NCBI GenBank assembly: GCA_023055425.1 | Contig: JALGPY010000003.1 | Coordinates: forward strand, 16,055,001-16,119,000 | From: Linanthus parryae | Lineage: Eukaryota; Streptophyta; Magnoliopsida; Ericales; Polemoniaceae | Reading direction: 5' to 3' | DNA: 64,000 nucleotides | Part shown: positions 44,481 through 55,402 of the stretch, in pieces | Layout: each line of letters begins with the position of its first letter | Position numbering within the stretch: position 1 is the stretch's first letter | Notes under the pieces: generated by a model | Database searches by the model: none | What the model saw: only the letters and a program-made list of their open reading frames with translations | What the model was told of the DNA's origin: nothing | Position numbers and translations under genes: made by a program

Positions 44481-46646
44481 TGTCTCCGCCCGAGGTGATG
44501 AGCCTCATTGGGAACGGATAAGGATCGTCGGTTCATAGCTAGTACAACCATCGATAACATTTCAAAAACATAGCTTATTACAATTTCAATAAAAACAATG
44601 ACATTTGAAAAGACAAGAATACAATTTCAGTGATATGAAACAAATTACTATGTGATCGATGATCTAAGCACCAAGCTTCTCTATCCTGCTGTGTCGTGAA
44701 CGTTTCCCCCACCTCGATAGCTAACCTGCGGTTTTAAAATAGCCAAAGCCGATGCAGTTTTACAGAAAATGATCAGCAAACGGCTGAGTAAGTTAACACC
44801 CATAGCACGTAAACAGATTATGAGGCATGTGAAAAGAATAACATATTCGCTGAGTAATAAATATCAAATATTCGCAGGAAAAGCGTTCACGTTGATTTGA
44901 TTTGTTAAACTCCGTAACGATCTCAGACTTCGTATTCCAACCCAAAGATGTGGTCCATCTCGGAAAATCAATGTCACTAGCAAATCTCAATATAACTTTA
45001 ATCTCAAGATAATAACATCGATATGAATCGAGTCCAGAAGTTCATTTTAGTAACTGGTTGATACGGGGCGTGGCCATATCCAATCCGCAACCTCTTTCTC
45101 ATATGTGCCAAAAGCACCCACATAGTCATAACTCAATCACAGGAGGTTCGCATTACAGCGCCTCATAACCATAACATAATCACAGGAGGTCAGAGCCTCA
45201 TAATCTCATAATCTCGTAACCAATCACATATGTCAGAAATGTATTGTCTCAGGGATATGGCACAAACCAACGCACAACCGCTTTCCACTTTACATAATTA
45301 CGAATTTTCATTCAAGATGCAGAATTGAGTAAGGAGCTCCAAACCACTTTTGGTAACCGAGGCAACTATTTCAAATTTCGTACTTCCAACCCAATGACGT
45401 GGCCCGTCTTGGGACATCACAGTTTCAAGTTATTCCTCAATAAGATATTAGGTGTTCCGCTTTCGGATTCGTTATTTAGATTTGGATACAAGTTTCATGC
45501 AAGACGTCAAAGAGGAGTATTTCAAAGAAAATAACAACTCAAATAAATTAAGCGCGGTAGTATTTCACAAATAACACACGCGATACATGAAAGAATGAAA
45601 GGCACGCGAGGCTAGGCATATTAACTTACCGAAATACAAAGCACATCCTAGATGTCGTCTCGTCTACGAAAACGTCACCCAGTCGAAGAGTCGCGAGAAC
45701 GATGAAGAAATGGGTCGGGTCGAGGTCGCCGTCGGTGTCACCGGAGATGGAGCTTCGCCGGGGCTTCTCCGGTGGTTCTTTGCCTCGTTTGAGGCCTCTT
45801 ATGGCTCGGTCGGACTCTTCTGAGTTGTAAGGAGCTGGTTTGGCGGCTTGGATCGTTATGGTTGAACTCCGGCGAGAAGCTCGCCGGAATCCATGGTGGT
45901 CTTCGCCGGTGATGGAGTTTTGTCGACGCTTCTATAGTGGCTTGTGGGCACCGCTGAGCACTTCTGGAACTTGGTCGAGCTTTCTGGAGTCGAGGGAGAC
46001 TGAAGGGAAGAGGTGGGTGTGGAGGAATGAGGTAGGGAAAACCATATATATAGAAGAGATTTCTTGGAGAGGTGGAATTGTATGGAGGAAGCCACAAAAT
46101 CTTGTTGGGGAAGATTTGAAAGAAATGTGTTGGAGAAGATTGAGAGGTAGTATGGAAGAAGAAATAGAGAAAACTTACATGAGAAGGATAAAAAGATGGA
46201 ATTGAATAATGAGAGCTTCTTGGAGAAGCTTGCTATGAATAGAAGTTTGATAAAAATAAAATAATATAATATTAAAAAGCAATAAGCATAAAATCATATC
46301 AAACATTACTTTTGGAAAGATGCATATGAATAGTGATATGACAATATTATAGTAATAGAGAAAGAAATATTATTCTTGGAGAAGTTATTTTGCAGTAGTA
46401 AAAATATTCTTATAAAAATTATGATAGTAACCATAAAAATGAAAATAGAGGAAATATGGGGTTTTAGGAAATAAAAACCATATTTTTGTGAAATAAAGTT
46501 TGGGTTGGATAAATAGAATTCTAGGGAGACAACACGAAAAAAAAATTCCGGCTAATATTTTACTAGAAATTAAACATAAATAAAACGCGGATCGTCTCAC
46601 TCATCAAAGTACAAAATTACCCCTATGCAGAATACGGGGTATTACA
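44481..46646 (-). repeat. Long LTR of family B (copy 2), minus strand
   Basis: 2166 bp, TGTAATACCCCG to GGCGGAGACA on the minus strand. It is collinear with copy 1 at 1000-5270. Frames within it (for example 45738-46097 and 45840-46205) are composition-driven. Confidence 0.85.
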
Positions 46647-46972
46647 TCCTTCCCCCCTTAGACAGAGCTTCGTCCTCGAAGCTAAGACTGATGGGTCTCA
46701 GAAAGGTTCTAAAGTCAATGCGCATCACTAACGGTACCAACAGAAAAAACTAGATAGCAACACAGATAATCACATAAATAGCAACTCTGGCCAACAGGAA
46801 ACACAATTCAGCACAACTGGCAAATAAGGACTTAAACTATCCCGCAATCCCGACTTGTTCAATTTTATTACCGGTTTTAGTTGTCCTATGTCCATTTTCA
46901 TTTTTAAAAACATTTTAATTGAAACCGAAGTGTCGTACTAACTTAGAACCGTCGGCTCTGATACCAACTTAA
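46647..46972 (-). other. Internal region of element B, non-coding, with PPT and PBS
   Basis: Next to LTR B the minus strand has a polypurine tract AAGGGGGGAAGGA (46647-46659), preceded by CTTCGAGGACGAAGC. At the other end is TTGGTATCAGAGC (46955-46967), a tRNA-Met type PBS five bases from the LTR-X boundary. Only about 326 bp separate them and there is no gag or pol. Confidence 0.8.
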
Positions 46973-48264
46973 TGTAATAACTGCATTTCTTAAGCTTATG
47001 TTACATCAGTTTATTTCATATTTAATTGTTTAGTAGTTGATAGATGTACTCATAATTGCTAAACTATAAATGTTAAGCTCGACCAGAAATACACCGAAAA
47101 TCGTAATTTCTTATTCTATTTCTAAATTAAAGATAAAAATAATTAGGGAATGATTAGTGCTAATCACTAGTCTAAGTGTTAATTAATGTTAATCACTAGT
47201 TTAAGTGTTAATTAGTGCTAATTACTAGTTTAAGTGTTGATTAGTGCTAATCACTAGTTTAAGTTTTAATTAAGTATTGTTTATGCATCTTGTGATATGT
47301 GGCTTGCTAAATGCTTGATGTGACTAAATTACATGTTTATTCGCCGCGGTGGTTGATGATAAGCATTTAGATTTAGCCGAATGAATGTGTGACACACAGG
47401 CAGACATGTGTCACGACATCTGCGACTTTCCCTGCATGCGCGAAACGTAAGGGGGTTACGTGTCATGCTCTAAGGCCATCCTTATCCATGTGTGACACAC
47501 AGGCGACATGTGTCGTCGTGTGGCACAACTTTCATTGCATGCGCGCCACGTGTCCCTGTGACTCGTCGCGATCTGATTGGTCGCTGAATTCTATAAATAG
47601 GGTCCAGTGCTATAGTTATTTCTCATTCTATATTCGATTCAACTACCGATAAGTGAGATAGAGAGATATTGGGAATATTCCGAGATAAAAGATTTGGAGC
47701 TACTCGTATCATTTCAATGCGGTTATCGTGAAGCTCATATAAAGGTAGGGGAAATATAGTTTTCACGTCTACTGTAATTACGGTCTATACATGATTATAT
47801 GCTTATATGTTGATTGTTAAGTTATTGTTTGTTATTCGCATGAAGTATAAAGCATGATAATTATGTGATTTGTGATCGATATTACGGTTTAATTGATTAT
47901 TATATTTCTACGCCAGTGGTTAGGCGGTACCTACTGGGCTTTTTGCTCACCCTAAAATATCTACAGGTACCAGAACGGACCGATCGAAGACAATAGACGG
48001 GCTAGAATTATATCTTTTTCGAATAATTGTAATATCTGTTAATATTGTATATTTTTAGATTTGTAAATCATTATTTGTCAAATGAATATGAAAAAAATGA
48101 TATTATTATTCAAACTGAAAAAGAGTTGTGTATTTCTAATCTTCCGCTATTTATATTATCGAAAAGCGAAAAAGGTTCGTATTTCCGTCGCGGCCAAAAA
48201 TGACGCGTTTCTCTGATGAATTATTAATCAACTTAAAGCGAAACAAAAGGTACGGGTCGTGACA
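46973..48264 (+). repeat. LTR X1 of the miniature element
   Basis: 1292 bp from TGTAATAACTGC to GGGTCGTGACA. It carries a TATAAATA box at about 47591 and CACGTG-containing sequence near 47548. It is 98-99% like X2 by eye. The frame at 47389-47652 recurs in decayed form in the solo LTR at 3331-4785 and is not a gene. Confidence 0.9.
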
Positions 48265-48599
48265 AGTGGTATCAGAGCGGTGTCAGCCCGGTGTGTTAAA
48301 TCCACCTTACCCGACATTTGCGCCCGGAACTCGGTCTTTGCTAACTTGATCCAAGCGAGGTATGCCGGATACGTTTTGGGGTACCTGCATCGCTCGTCAC
48401 CTACGCACGGGACTCGGTCTTGGCTAACTTGATCCAAGCCAGGTATGCCGGGGCGCAAGGGGAGTTGTGTAGGCACGCTGCCTGGCTATGCAAAAGTGAT
48501 GAAATTGTTTATGTCATGATAAGAATGATTTTTGAAATAGAAACCCACTATAATTAAAATTCAAATTTCGATGACGAAATTTTATTAAGGAGGGAAGAA
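48265..48599 (+). other. 335-bp interior of the miniature LTR element X
   Basis: PBS TGGTATCAGAGC at 48267-48278, two copies of a 40-bp block (ACTCGGTCTTnGCTAACTTG at about 48329 and 48412), and a PPT-like AAGGAGGGAAGAA just before X2. No coding: this is a TRIM-like or internally deleted element with unusually long LTRs for its interior. Confidence 0.85.
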
Positions 48600-49892
48600 T
48601 GTAATAACTGCATTTCTTAAGCTTATGTTACATCAGTTTATTTCATATTTAATTGTTTAGTAGTTGATAGATGTACTCATAATTGCTAAACTATAAATGT
48701 TAAGCTCGACCAGAAATACACCGAAAGTCGTAATTTCTTATTCTATTTCTAAATTAAAGATAAAAATAATTATGGAATGATTAGTGCTAATCACTAGTCT
48801 AAGTGTTAATTAATGTTAATCACTAGTTTAAGTGTTAATTAGTGCTAATTACTAGTTTAAGTGTTAATTAGTGCTAATCACTAGTTTAAGTTTTAATTAA
48901 GTATTGTTTATGCATCTTGTGATATGTTGCTTGCTAAATGCTTGATGTGACTAAATAACATGTTTATTCGCCGCGGTGGTTGATGATAAGCATTTAGATT
49001 TAGCCGAATGAATGTGTGACACACAGGCAGACATGTGTCACGACATCTGCGACTTTCCCTGCATGCGCGAAACGTAAGGGGGTTACGTGTCATGCTCTAA
49101 GGCCATCCTTATCCATGTGTGACAAATAGGCGACATGTGTCGTCGTGTGGCACAACTTTCATTGCATGCGCGCCACGTGTCCCTGTGACTCGTCGCGATC
49201 TGATTGGTCGCTGAATTCTATAAATAGGGTCCAGTGCTATAGTTATTTCTCATTCTATATTCGATTCAACTACCGATAAGTGAGATAGAGAGATATTGGG
49301 AATATTCCGAGATAAAAGATTTGGAGCTACTCGTATCATTTCAATGCGGTTATCGTGAAGCTGATATAAAGGTAGGGGAAATATAGTTTTCACGTCTACT
49401 GTAATTAAGGTCTATACATGATTATATGCTTATATGTTGATTGTTAAGTTATTGTTTGTTATTCGCATGAAGTATAAAGCATGATAATTATGTGATTTGT
49501 GATCGATGTTACGGTTTAATTGATTATTATATTTCTACGCCAGTGGTTAGGCGGTACCTACTGGGCATTTTGCTCACCCTAAAATATCTACAGGTACCAG
49601 AACGGACCGATCGAAGACAATAGACGGGCTAGAATTATATCTTTTTCAAATAATTGTAATATCTGTTAATATTGTATATTTTTAGATTTGTAAATCATTA
49701 TTTGTCAAATGAATAGGAAAAAAATGATATTATTATTCAAACTGAAAAAGAGTTGTGTATTTCTAAGCTTTCGCTATTTATATTATCGAAAAGCGAAAAA
49801 GGTTCGTATTTCCGTCGCGGCAAAAAATGACGCGTTTACTCTGATGAATTATTAATCAACTTAAAGCGAAACAAAAGGTACGGGTCGTGACA
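48600..49892 (+). repeat. LTR X2 of the miniature element
   Basis: 1293 bp, same ends as X1, about 18 differences from it by eye. It is followed by AGTGTTTGCTG; the first four bases equal the start of the X PBS leader. The flanks of X1/X2 (CTTAA and AGTGT) do not form a target duplication. Confidence 0.9.
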
Positions 49893-50139
49893 AGTGTTTG
49901 CTGTTAGAATCAAGGTCGGACTGGGGTGACGATCCCATGTACCGTACCAGCCCGAGGAAACGAGGCCGGATTAGGGTGACGATCCTATGTACCGTACCTC
50001 GGGACACTCGTGGCATGTCATGTATTTTGTATGTATTTGTAACTTGCTAAGTGTTATAGCGTTAGTAGTAAGTCCAAGACCGAGACCCGAGTTTCTCGTT
50101 CAAGCTTCGAGGACGAAGCTTAGTTCAAGGGGGGAAGGA
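49893..50139 (+). other. Internal remnant of element C with PPT
   Basis: Two copies of GTGACGATCCnATGTACCGT (about 49927 and 49977), then CTTCGAGGACGAAGCTTAG and a PPT AAGGGGGGAAGGA (50127-50139). The same motif pair in reverse flanks LTR B, showing that B and C are one kind of element. The PBS end of C is missing. Confidence 0.75.
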
Positions 50140-53100
50140 TGTAATACTCCGTATTTTATCTAGGGGTACTTTAGTAATTTGACTCGATAATTAAAATTTT
50201 ATTAGTGAGTGATGATTTAAGTAATTTTCGGAATTTTATTAGATAGAGAACTCGCGTGAGAATTCTTAATTTTTCGTGTGTCTTTTATATTTTTCTAGAC
50301 GACCACGCGACCGCGACCACCGCGTTAACATGTACATGTGCCACACCTAAACATTTCTCATCACCAATCATTTAATAAAATGAGAACCCATTTTTGTTTC
50401 CCAGCTTCTTTTTTTCTCCTTCTTCTTCTTCACGACACCTTCACCGCCCTCACCTTCACCGCCACCAACATCACTGCCCTCACCAACATCACTTCTCCAA
50501 GCAACCTTCCCCTATAAATGTCCATCATCACCCTCCCCTGCACCCATCAGCCACCACCACTCCATCACAACTCTCTCTCTCTCTCTCTCGGCAAAACAAC
50601 CACCACCACAACCACCGGCACCACCATCTCCACCCATCACTGCCACCATCTCTCTCTCTCTCCTGCTTTTTCTCTAACTTGTTCTTCCCCAGTCGAAGGA
50701 AGCAGCAGCAGCAAGCAGTGGCAAAGCCACCACCACTGCTGCTAACCCCGACGGGAAACAACCACCAACAACCACCACCACTTCGTCACCATCACCTCCA
50801 CACTCTCTCTCTGTCTCTGTCCCATCCATCTCTCTCTCTGCCTCTCTGAAAGTCAGGAACAGCAACAACAACAGAAGCAGGTGGCAGCAGCGGGGAAGCC
50901 ACCACCGCCGCTGCCACCATCGGGAAAGCAACCCGAGAGACCCGAACCACCCTCTCTGTTCTTGACCCACCTCTCTCTCTCGAATCTCCTCTCTGTCCAG
51001 ACCCCAGAAAGAGAAATAAAAAGCCAAAACAGAGGCCCTAGAGGCAGTAGCCGAAGCCACGCCGCCGACCACCTCCATAATTTCCGGCCAAACCTTCGGC
51101 CACCGCAAAACAGAGACACCCGGACCTTTCCCTGGTCTTTCTAGACTCCTTAGGGTCCGACCCACCTCCTGGAGTGCTCAGCCGAAGCCAAGACCCGCCG
51201 GAAAAGCTCCGGTCGAGCTCCCTCTCCGACGACAACTTCGGCGACTTGACCCGATTCGATTCTCAACCGTTTCTCGCGTTTCTTGGAGTGGGTAAGACCT
51301 AAATCACCTCCTGATTTGTTTTATGCCCTCAAAATCATGTTTTAGTAGCTCGAATTCGTATTTCGATTGGTGAGATTGAGTATGTGCCGAAAATCCTGTT
51401 TTGGGGGGGGGCTAAATTGTATTTTTCATAAACTGTTTTGGGGGTTGGGGCTGTATTTTATATAAACTTTGGTGGGGTATTTATTGTTTAATGTAACTAC
51501 ATGGTATTAGCTATAATACATAGTATATGTATATGTTTATTTGTTCAAACACTATTAAATAAGTATATATATCACAACAAAACAAAATAAAATGTTTAAG
51601 AAAGTGGTTGTAGTAAATCTTTTTATGAAAAATAAGATGATAAAATATTTGTATATATATTATATTATATAACGTTATTTTAAATTGTCAATCATAACAT
51701 TAGTTTTACTTAAATAAATTGTAAATCTTTTTATCTATAAATATTATTGTTAAAACAAATATTGTTATGTTAAGAACTAGTCTTTAAGTATTACTTGTTA
51801 CTTTGATAAATATTCTCTCAATTATTTAAAATCAAATTTACTTTTTCAAAAATGCTTCTTTATATATGTATATTCTCTCAAATATTCTCTCAATTGGGGG
51901 GGATCGTGAGAGATGTAATCAGTAATCGACCTAGCCGAGCATTCGTATAGAGCTAGTGCTATCCTTTTTGAAGTATTGTTGTTGTAATTAGAAAATTTGG
52001 TAAATTGTAGGCGACAGAACCATAGACAAGGACTACAATCCGTCGTAGGAGCTTTTATGTGATGATTGATATCGGATTAGGTGAGTTATATGCTTAGCCT
52101 TGACTGCCTAGCTCACTTCGTGTCAAATGTGCTTTATATTTTCTGTCTCAAATTATACTTATGAGTTTTACAAGCTTAGCCTTGCGTGCCCGCTTATTTT
52201 GTGACCAATACTCGTTTAAATTAAGAATGTTTGTCGTGATTCATCCCCCTACTTGACAGATGCATTTTAATTGTTTTAAATCTGCAAAAATGTTAATTGA
52301 GCTTGGAATACTTATCACACTTGATTAGAAATCGGTAATAATGTTATACGAACCACCGTAGTTACTTATATTGGGTGATGATTCCCTGGGCTTAGTCCCT
52401 AAAGAGATAATCGGGTTCGATCCCCGGAGTTACTTGTATTTGGGTGATGATTCCCTGCGCTTAGTCCATAAAGAGATAATCGGGTTCGATCCCCGGAGTT
52501 ACTTGTATTTGGGTGATGATTCCCTGGGCTTAGTCCCTAAAGAGATAATCGGGTTCGATCCCCGTAGTTACTTATATTGGGTGATGATTCCCTGGGCTTA
52601 GTCCCTAAAGAGATATTCGGGTTCCATCCCCGAAATAAAATGATTAGCACGTACCGGAACCAGTTATATTACTTATTACGGGTGATGATTCCCTGGGCTT
52701 TGGACCCTAAAGATATGGCACTACGTGCATCCCGACTCCTTTCGCCGTAGGCTGGAGTACTGCTTCTAGATACCACTCCTTTGATTGACGCTCTTAGGAG
52801 GGTGTTGCAACACTTAAGGTCTAGAATGTCTGATTGTGGTCACTGGTCTACCCGGGTACTGTAAAACGAATAATTGATAATTTGGTACAGTGAGATCAAT
52901 AATAATATGATTACTATATTTGGAAACAGTAATTTGTAAGTCGTGCTACAGACTGTCATACCATATCTGAAAGAATTAATCGGGTAACTTTTGACATATC
53001 ACAAATATTATTGAGACATCGTGGTAAACGGATTTGTACGTGGAAACCAAACGATACTTGTTAATTGATAACTCGACGTCTTTGTCGGCATTATTAGATG

Positions 53101-53607
53101 GTAGGCCTTTATCGGCATTATTATATACGGCTAGTGTGCATAACGGTTGGATTATTGGATTCTAGTTTGGTTTTGTTATATTATTTAACATTGTTGTTTT
53201 ACTGTTGTGCACTATGATAACGTTTTACTTATACTCCGTTACTCTTGTTTATTTAACACGTGACCCTACAGCCTTTCGTAACCTTCCTGTTTTTACATGC
53301 TAAGGTGTAATTCACTCAGCGTTTTTGCTGACTTTCGAAAAACTGCGGTCTTTGTTTCATTCCATCGCAGGTCTAGGAGCTGGGATTTTGGAGTAGCGGG
53401 ATTCGAGACACACGTAGAATGTCACGCATCATCACCTTACGATGAGAACACTAGGTTAACATCAGTATGTTGTAGCATGTATTGTAGCCTAAATACGATA
53501 ATGTAATAACTTGTTATTTAACTTTTATGGGATGTAATGTTCTCGATTTCCGCTATTCGAGTAGCACTCTCCCGGTCTCTCCCGAGCCGGAACAGCGGAG
53601 TATTACA
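50140..53607 (+). repeat. Long LTR of family C, plus strand
   Basis: 3468 bp, from TGTAATACTCCG to CGGAGTATTACA. The start and the region near 53310 (TCACTCAGCGTTTTTGCTGA) resemble LTR B, but overall it is diverged and longer. A CT/CA-rich block (50390-51290) makes long Ser/His/Pro-type open frames that I reject as genes. Confidence 0.85.
52360..52720 (+). repeat. 69-bp tandem repeat with tRNA T-arm-like motif
   Basis: At least four units at exactly 69-bp spacing, marked by TCGGGTTCGATCCCCG at 52411, 52480, 52549 and a decayed one at 52618; a further half-unit is near 52680. Each also has GATGATTCCCTGGGCTTAG. Because 69 is a multiple of three, an open repeat frame results. Confidence 0.9.
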
Positions 53608-54110
53608 GACAGAGGTTTGGCAGAGCTTCCGCGTATGGCCAGTGTGTCCTCCTTTGTATGGAAAGGTTAACGTCCTATATATAGCAGGGAACGTGACCGT
53701 TGTAGTGTGGTTAATGCGCCCATTGATGGCGGCTTAATTAGCTTAACCACAACGGCACGTTCGTCCTTATATATAGGGACCGTTACAGCACGTTATGCGC
53801 GAATAACGGAACCGTTACGAGGTTGACCGGGTTTGACCGGATTGACCGGGTTTATGGAGCTCGTGCCATAAATCTCTCAAAGCAGTTACTAAAGGTCGCG
53901 TGCGGGCTTGGCTCGCACGCGACAGGGCTTACTCTAGCCTCCAAACCACTAAGTCCCTACAAGTCCCGTGCAGTGGTATGCGAGGGCTTTGTCTCGCAGC
54001 CCCCACATGGATCAGCGCGGCTGGTGATCCAGTGTGTGTGGAGCACAATATGGTGTGCTGGATGGTTGCCACGTGGCCAAGATCTGTCAGCTCAGAAAGC
54101 ACTATCTACA
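53608..54110 (-). repeat. 5' LTR of the Tat element, right piece
   Basis: It resumes with GACAGAGGTTTGG and ends ACTATCTACA, completing the 627-bp LTR (with the duplicated GACAG counted once). The open frame at 53823-54245 also exists in the 3' LTR and is LTR sequence. Confidence 0.93.
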
Positions 54111-54143
54111 CCGGTGATGTGCCTATCATCCAAGGATGGGGAG

Positions 54144-55402
54144 CACGATTTCTTACGTGTATACGCAAGTGCACGGTCAAGTAGTAAGTGGAGTATTTTA
54201 CGACTCCGAGTATCGAACCCAAGGGAATTTACGATTATTAGCTAATTAAGAATTAAATTTATGATACGTAAGTAACCGGTAAAAAGTGTTTGATTTTATA
54301 ACGTTGTCGCCCACAAACAAGCGACTTAAACTAAATAACAACTAAGTTAACTATGTTTGTATGCTTTTCTGCTGAAAAGAATAATTATCACGGAATACGA
54401 TTATGGATAAGGACTAGGCAATCAATGGTCCCTAGGGTTGTTAACGATTTCCGGGTTGTGCTTGAAACACTCTACGCACGTTCTAGTTATATCGGGTAAT
54501 ACTCATCACGATCTTCTCTCGATCTCACGTGAATTTGTGTAAAGAATAGCTTTCGGGTCCTCTCGGTCCACCTCCGTCTACAATTACACTCTAGTTGATT
54601 TGTTAGGCTCGCTCACCGGGTCCTGTCGGTCCACCGAATTCACTAAGTTCTAACAAAATCAACCGAAACTACCCTCACACGATTAATCAAGTTTCTATCT
54701 CCTCTCAGTCTCAAGAAACTACAAGATTACCTACCTATTCTTTAACACGTCTCAAAGAATTCACTTTCGTGCAATTCTATCAACAAGTAGCATTCTACGG
54801 GTGATCAAGCCAAGAACACTAAGAATTGAGTACAAGAATAGATAAACTAACAAGAACGTTCATAGAATTAAGCAAAAGCATGCATCAAGTCCAAAATCCG
54901 GAAAATCATCCAACAAACCCTAGTTTTCCATCAATCACCTAGCTTGAAGTGTTTAGCTAGACATAATATTGTTCAACATGATCAAAATCATAGAGTTCAT
55001 GAAGAATAGAAGAAGAAAAGATGATCAAACGCTTGAATCTTCAATGTTGATGATCTTCCAAGCTCCAAGCCTTGTCTCCTATCTTCCCTAGCTCCCAAGA
55101 CTTCAAAGATGCGTCTCCTTTTCTCCTCTTCATCTAGCTCCATTCCAAGCATATCCAAGCATCTCATAAGCTCCATTGCACCTATTTTACCTGAGATACA
55201 CAACACTAAACAACCCGTGCAATTATCATAGCAAATATGAGAGAAAACATGCACAAATAAGCTAGAAACACAACTTTTCACTCTTAGGCTTAGAGATAGT
55301 CAAATTCACGTATTTGCGCACATATCACATATAAATCATGTGAAATAAGACTATTACAAGTAATATGGAAGTATTAAAATAACTCCTAAAAGGGAGTTAT
55401 CA
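54144..55402 (-). repeat. 3' LTR of the Athila-type element
   Basis: On the minus strand it starts TGATAACTCCC and runs to GAAATCGTG, where TCA would complete it. The 94-codon minus frame at 54997-55281 is repeated exactly at 61775-62059; it may reflect LTR sequence only. Confidence 0.92.

Larger units (their letters stand above)
44439..53607. mobile_element. Composite insertion with two inverted related LTRs around a miniature LTR element
   Basis: It splits the Tat 5' LTR with an exact 5-bp duplication GACAG (44434-44438 and 53608-53612); the empty site is preserved at 33127-33135. Order: 42 bp of unassigned sequence, LTR B (minus, 44481-46646), PPT and PBS of B, LTR X1, a 335-bp interior with PBS and PPT, LTR X2, a 247-bp piece ending in a PPT, LTR C (plus, 50140-53607). 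No protein-coding gene is present anywhere in it. Confidence 0.85.
33003..54110 (-). mobile_element. Tat-lineage Ty3/gypsy LTR retrotransposon, with a nested insertion in its 5' LTR
   Basis: Minus-strand order: 5' LTR (44310-44438 plus 53613-54110), PBS, gag-PR-RT-RH-aRH-INT frame (44269-37922), hairpins, 54-bp tandem array, a plus-strand (antisense) multi-exon gene, PPT and 3' LTR (33003-33629). The second, archaeal-type RNase H and the long region between pol and the 3' LTR with tandem repeats define the Tat clade. With the 9169-bp insertion at 44439-53607 and its 5-bp duplication removed, the element is about 11.9 kb. I count about eight mismatches between the two 627-bp LTRs. The flanks read CCGTC on the left and CCGGT on the right, not an exact TSD. 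Confidence 0.92.

Noticed and set aside
50394..50849. A 151-codon plus frame and overlapping minus frames up to 163 codons (50394-51235)
   Set aside because: They are Ser/His/Pro or Gly/Trp-rich low-complexity translations of a CT/CA-rich part of LTR C, open on both strands at once, with no domain.
52371..52601. Repeat protein frame with a 23-residue period
   Set aside because: The 69-bp DNA repeat is a multiple of three; the frame ends at the first irregular unit and has no surrounding gene structure.
53823..54245. A 140-codon frame similar to 33342-33863
   Set aside because: Both are in the Tat LTRs; the shared frame is due to LTR identity and diverges at the LTR end.
54997..55281. A 94-codon frame found identically at 61775-62059
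   Set aside because: It lies in both Athila LTRs; identity reflects recent LTR duplication. It has no start context or domain, and is kept only as LTR sequence.
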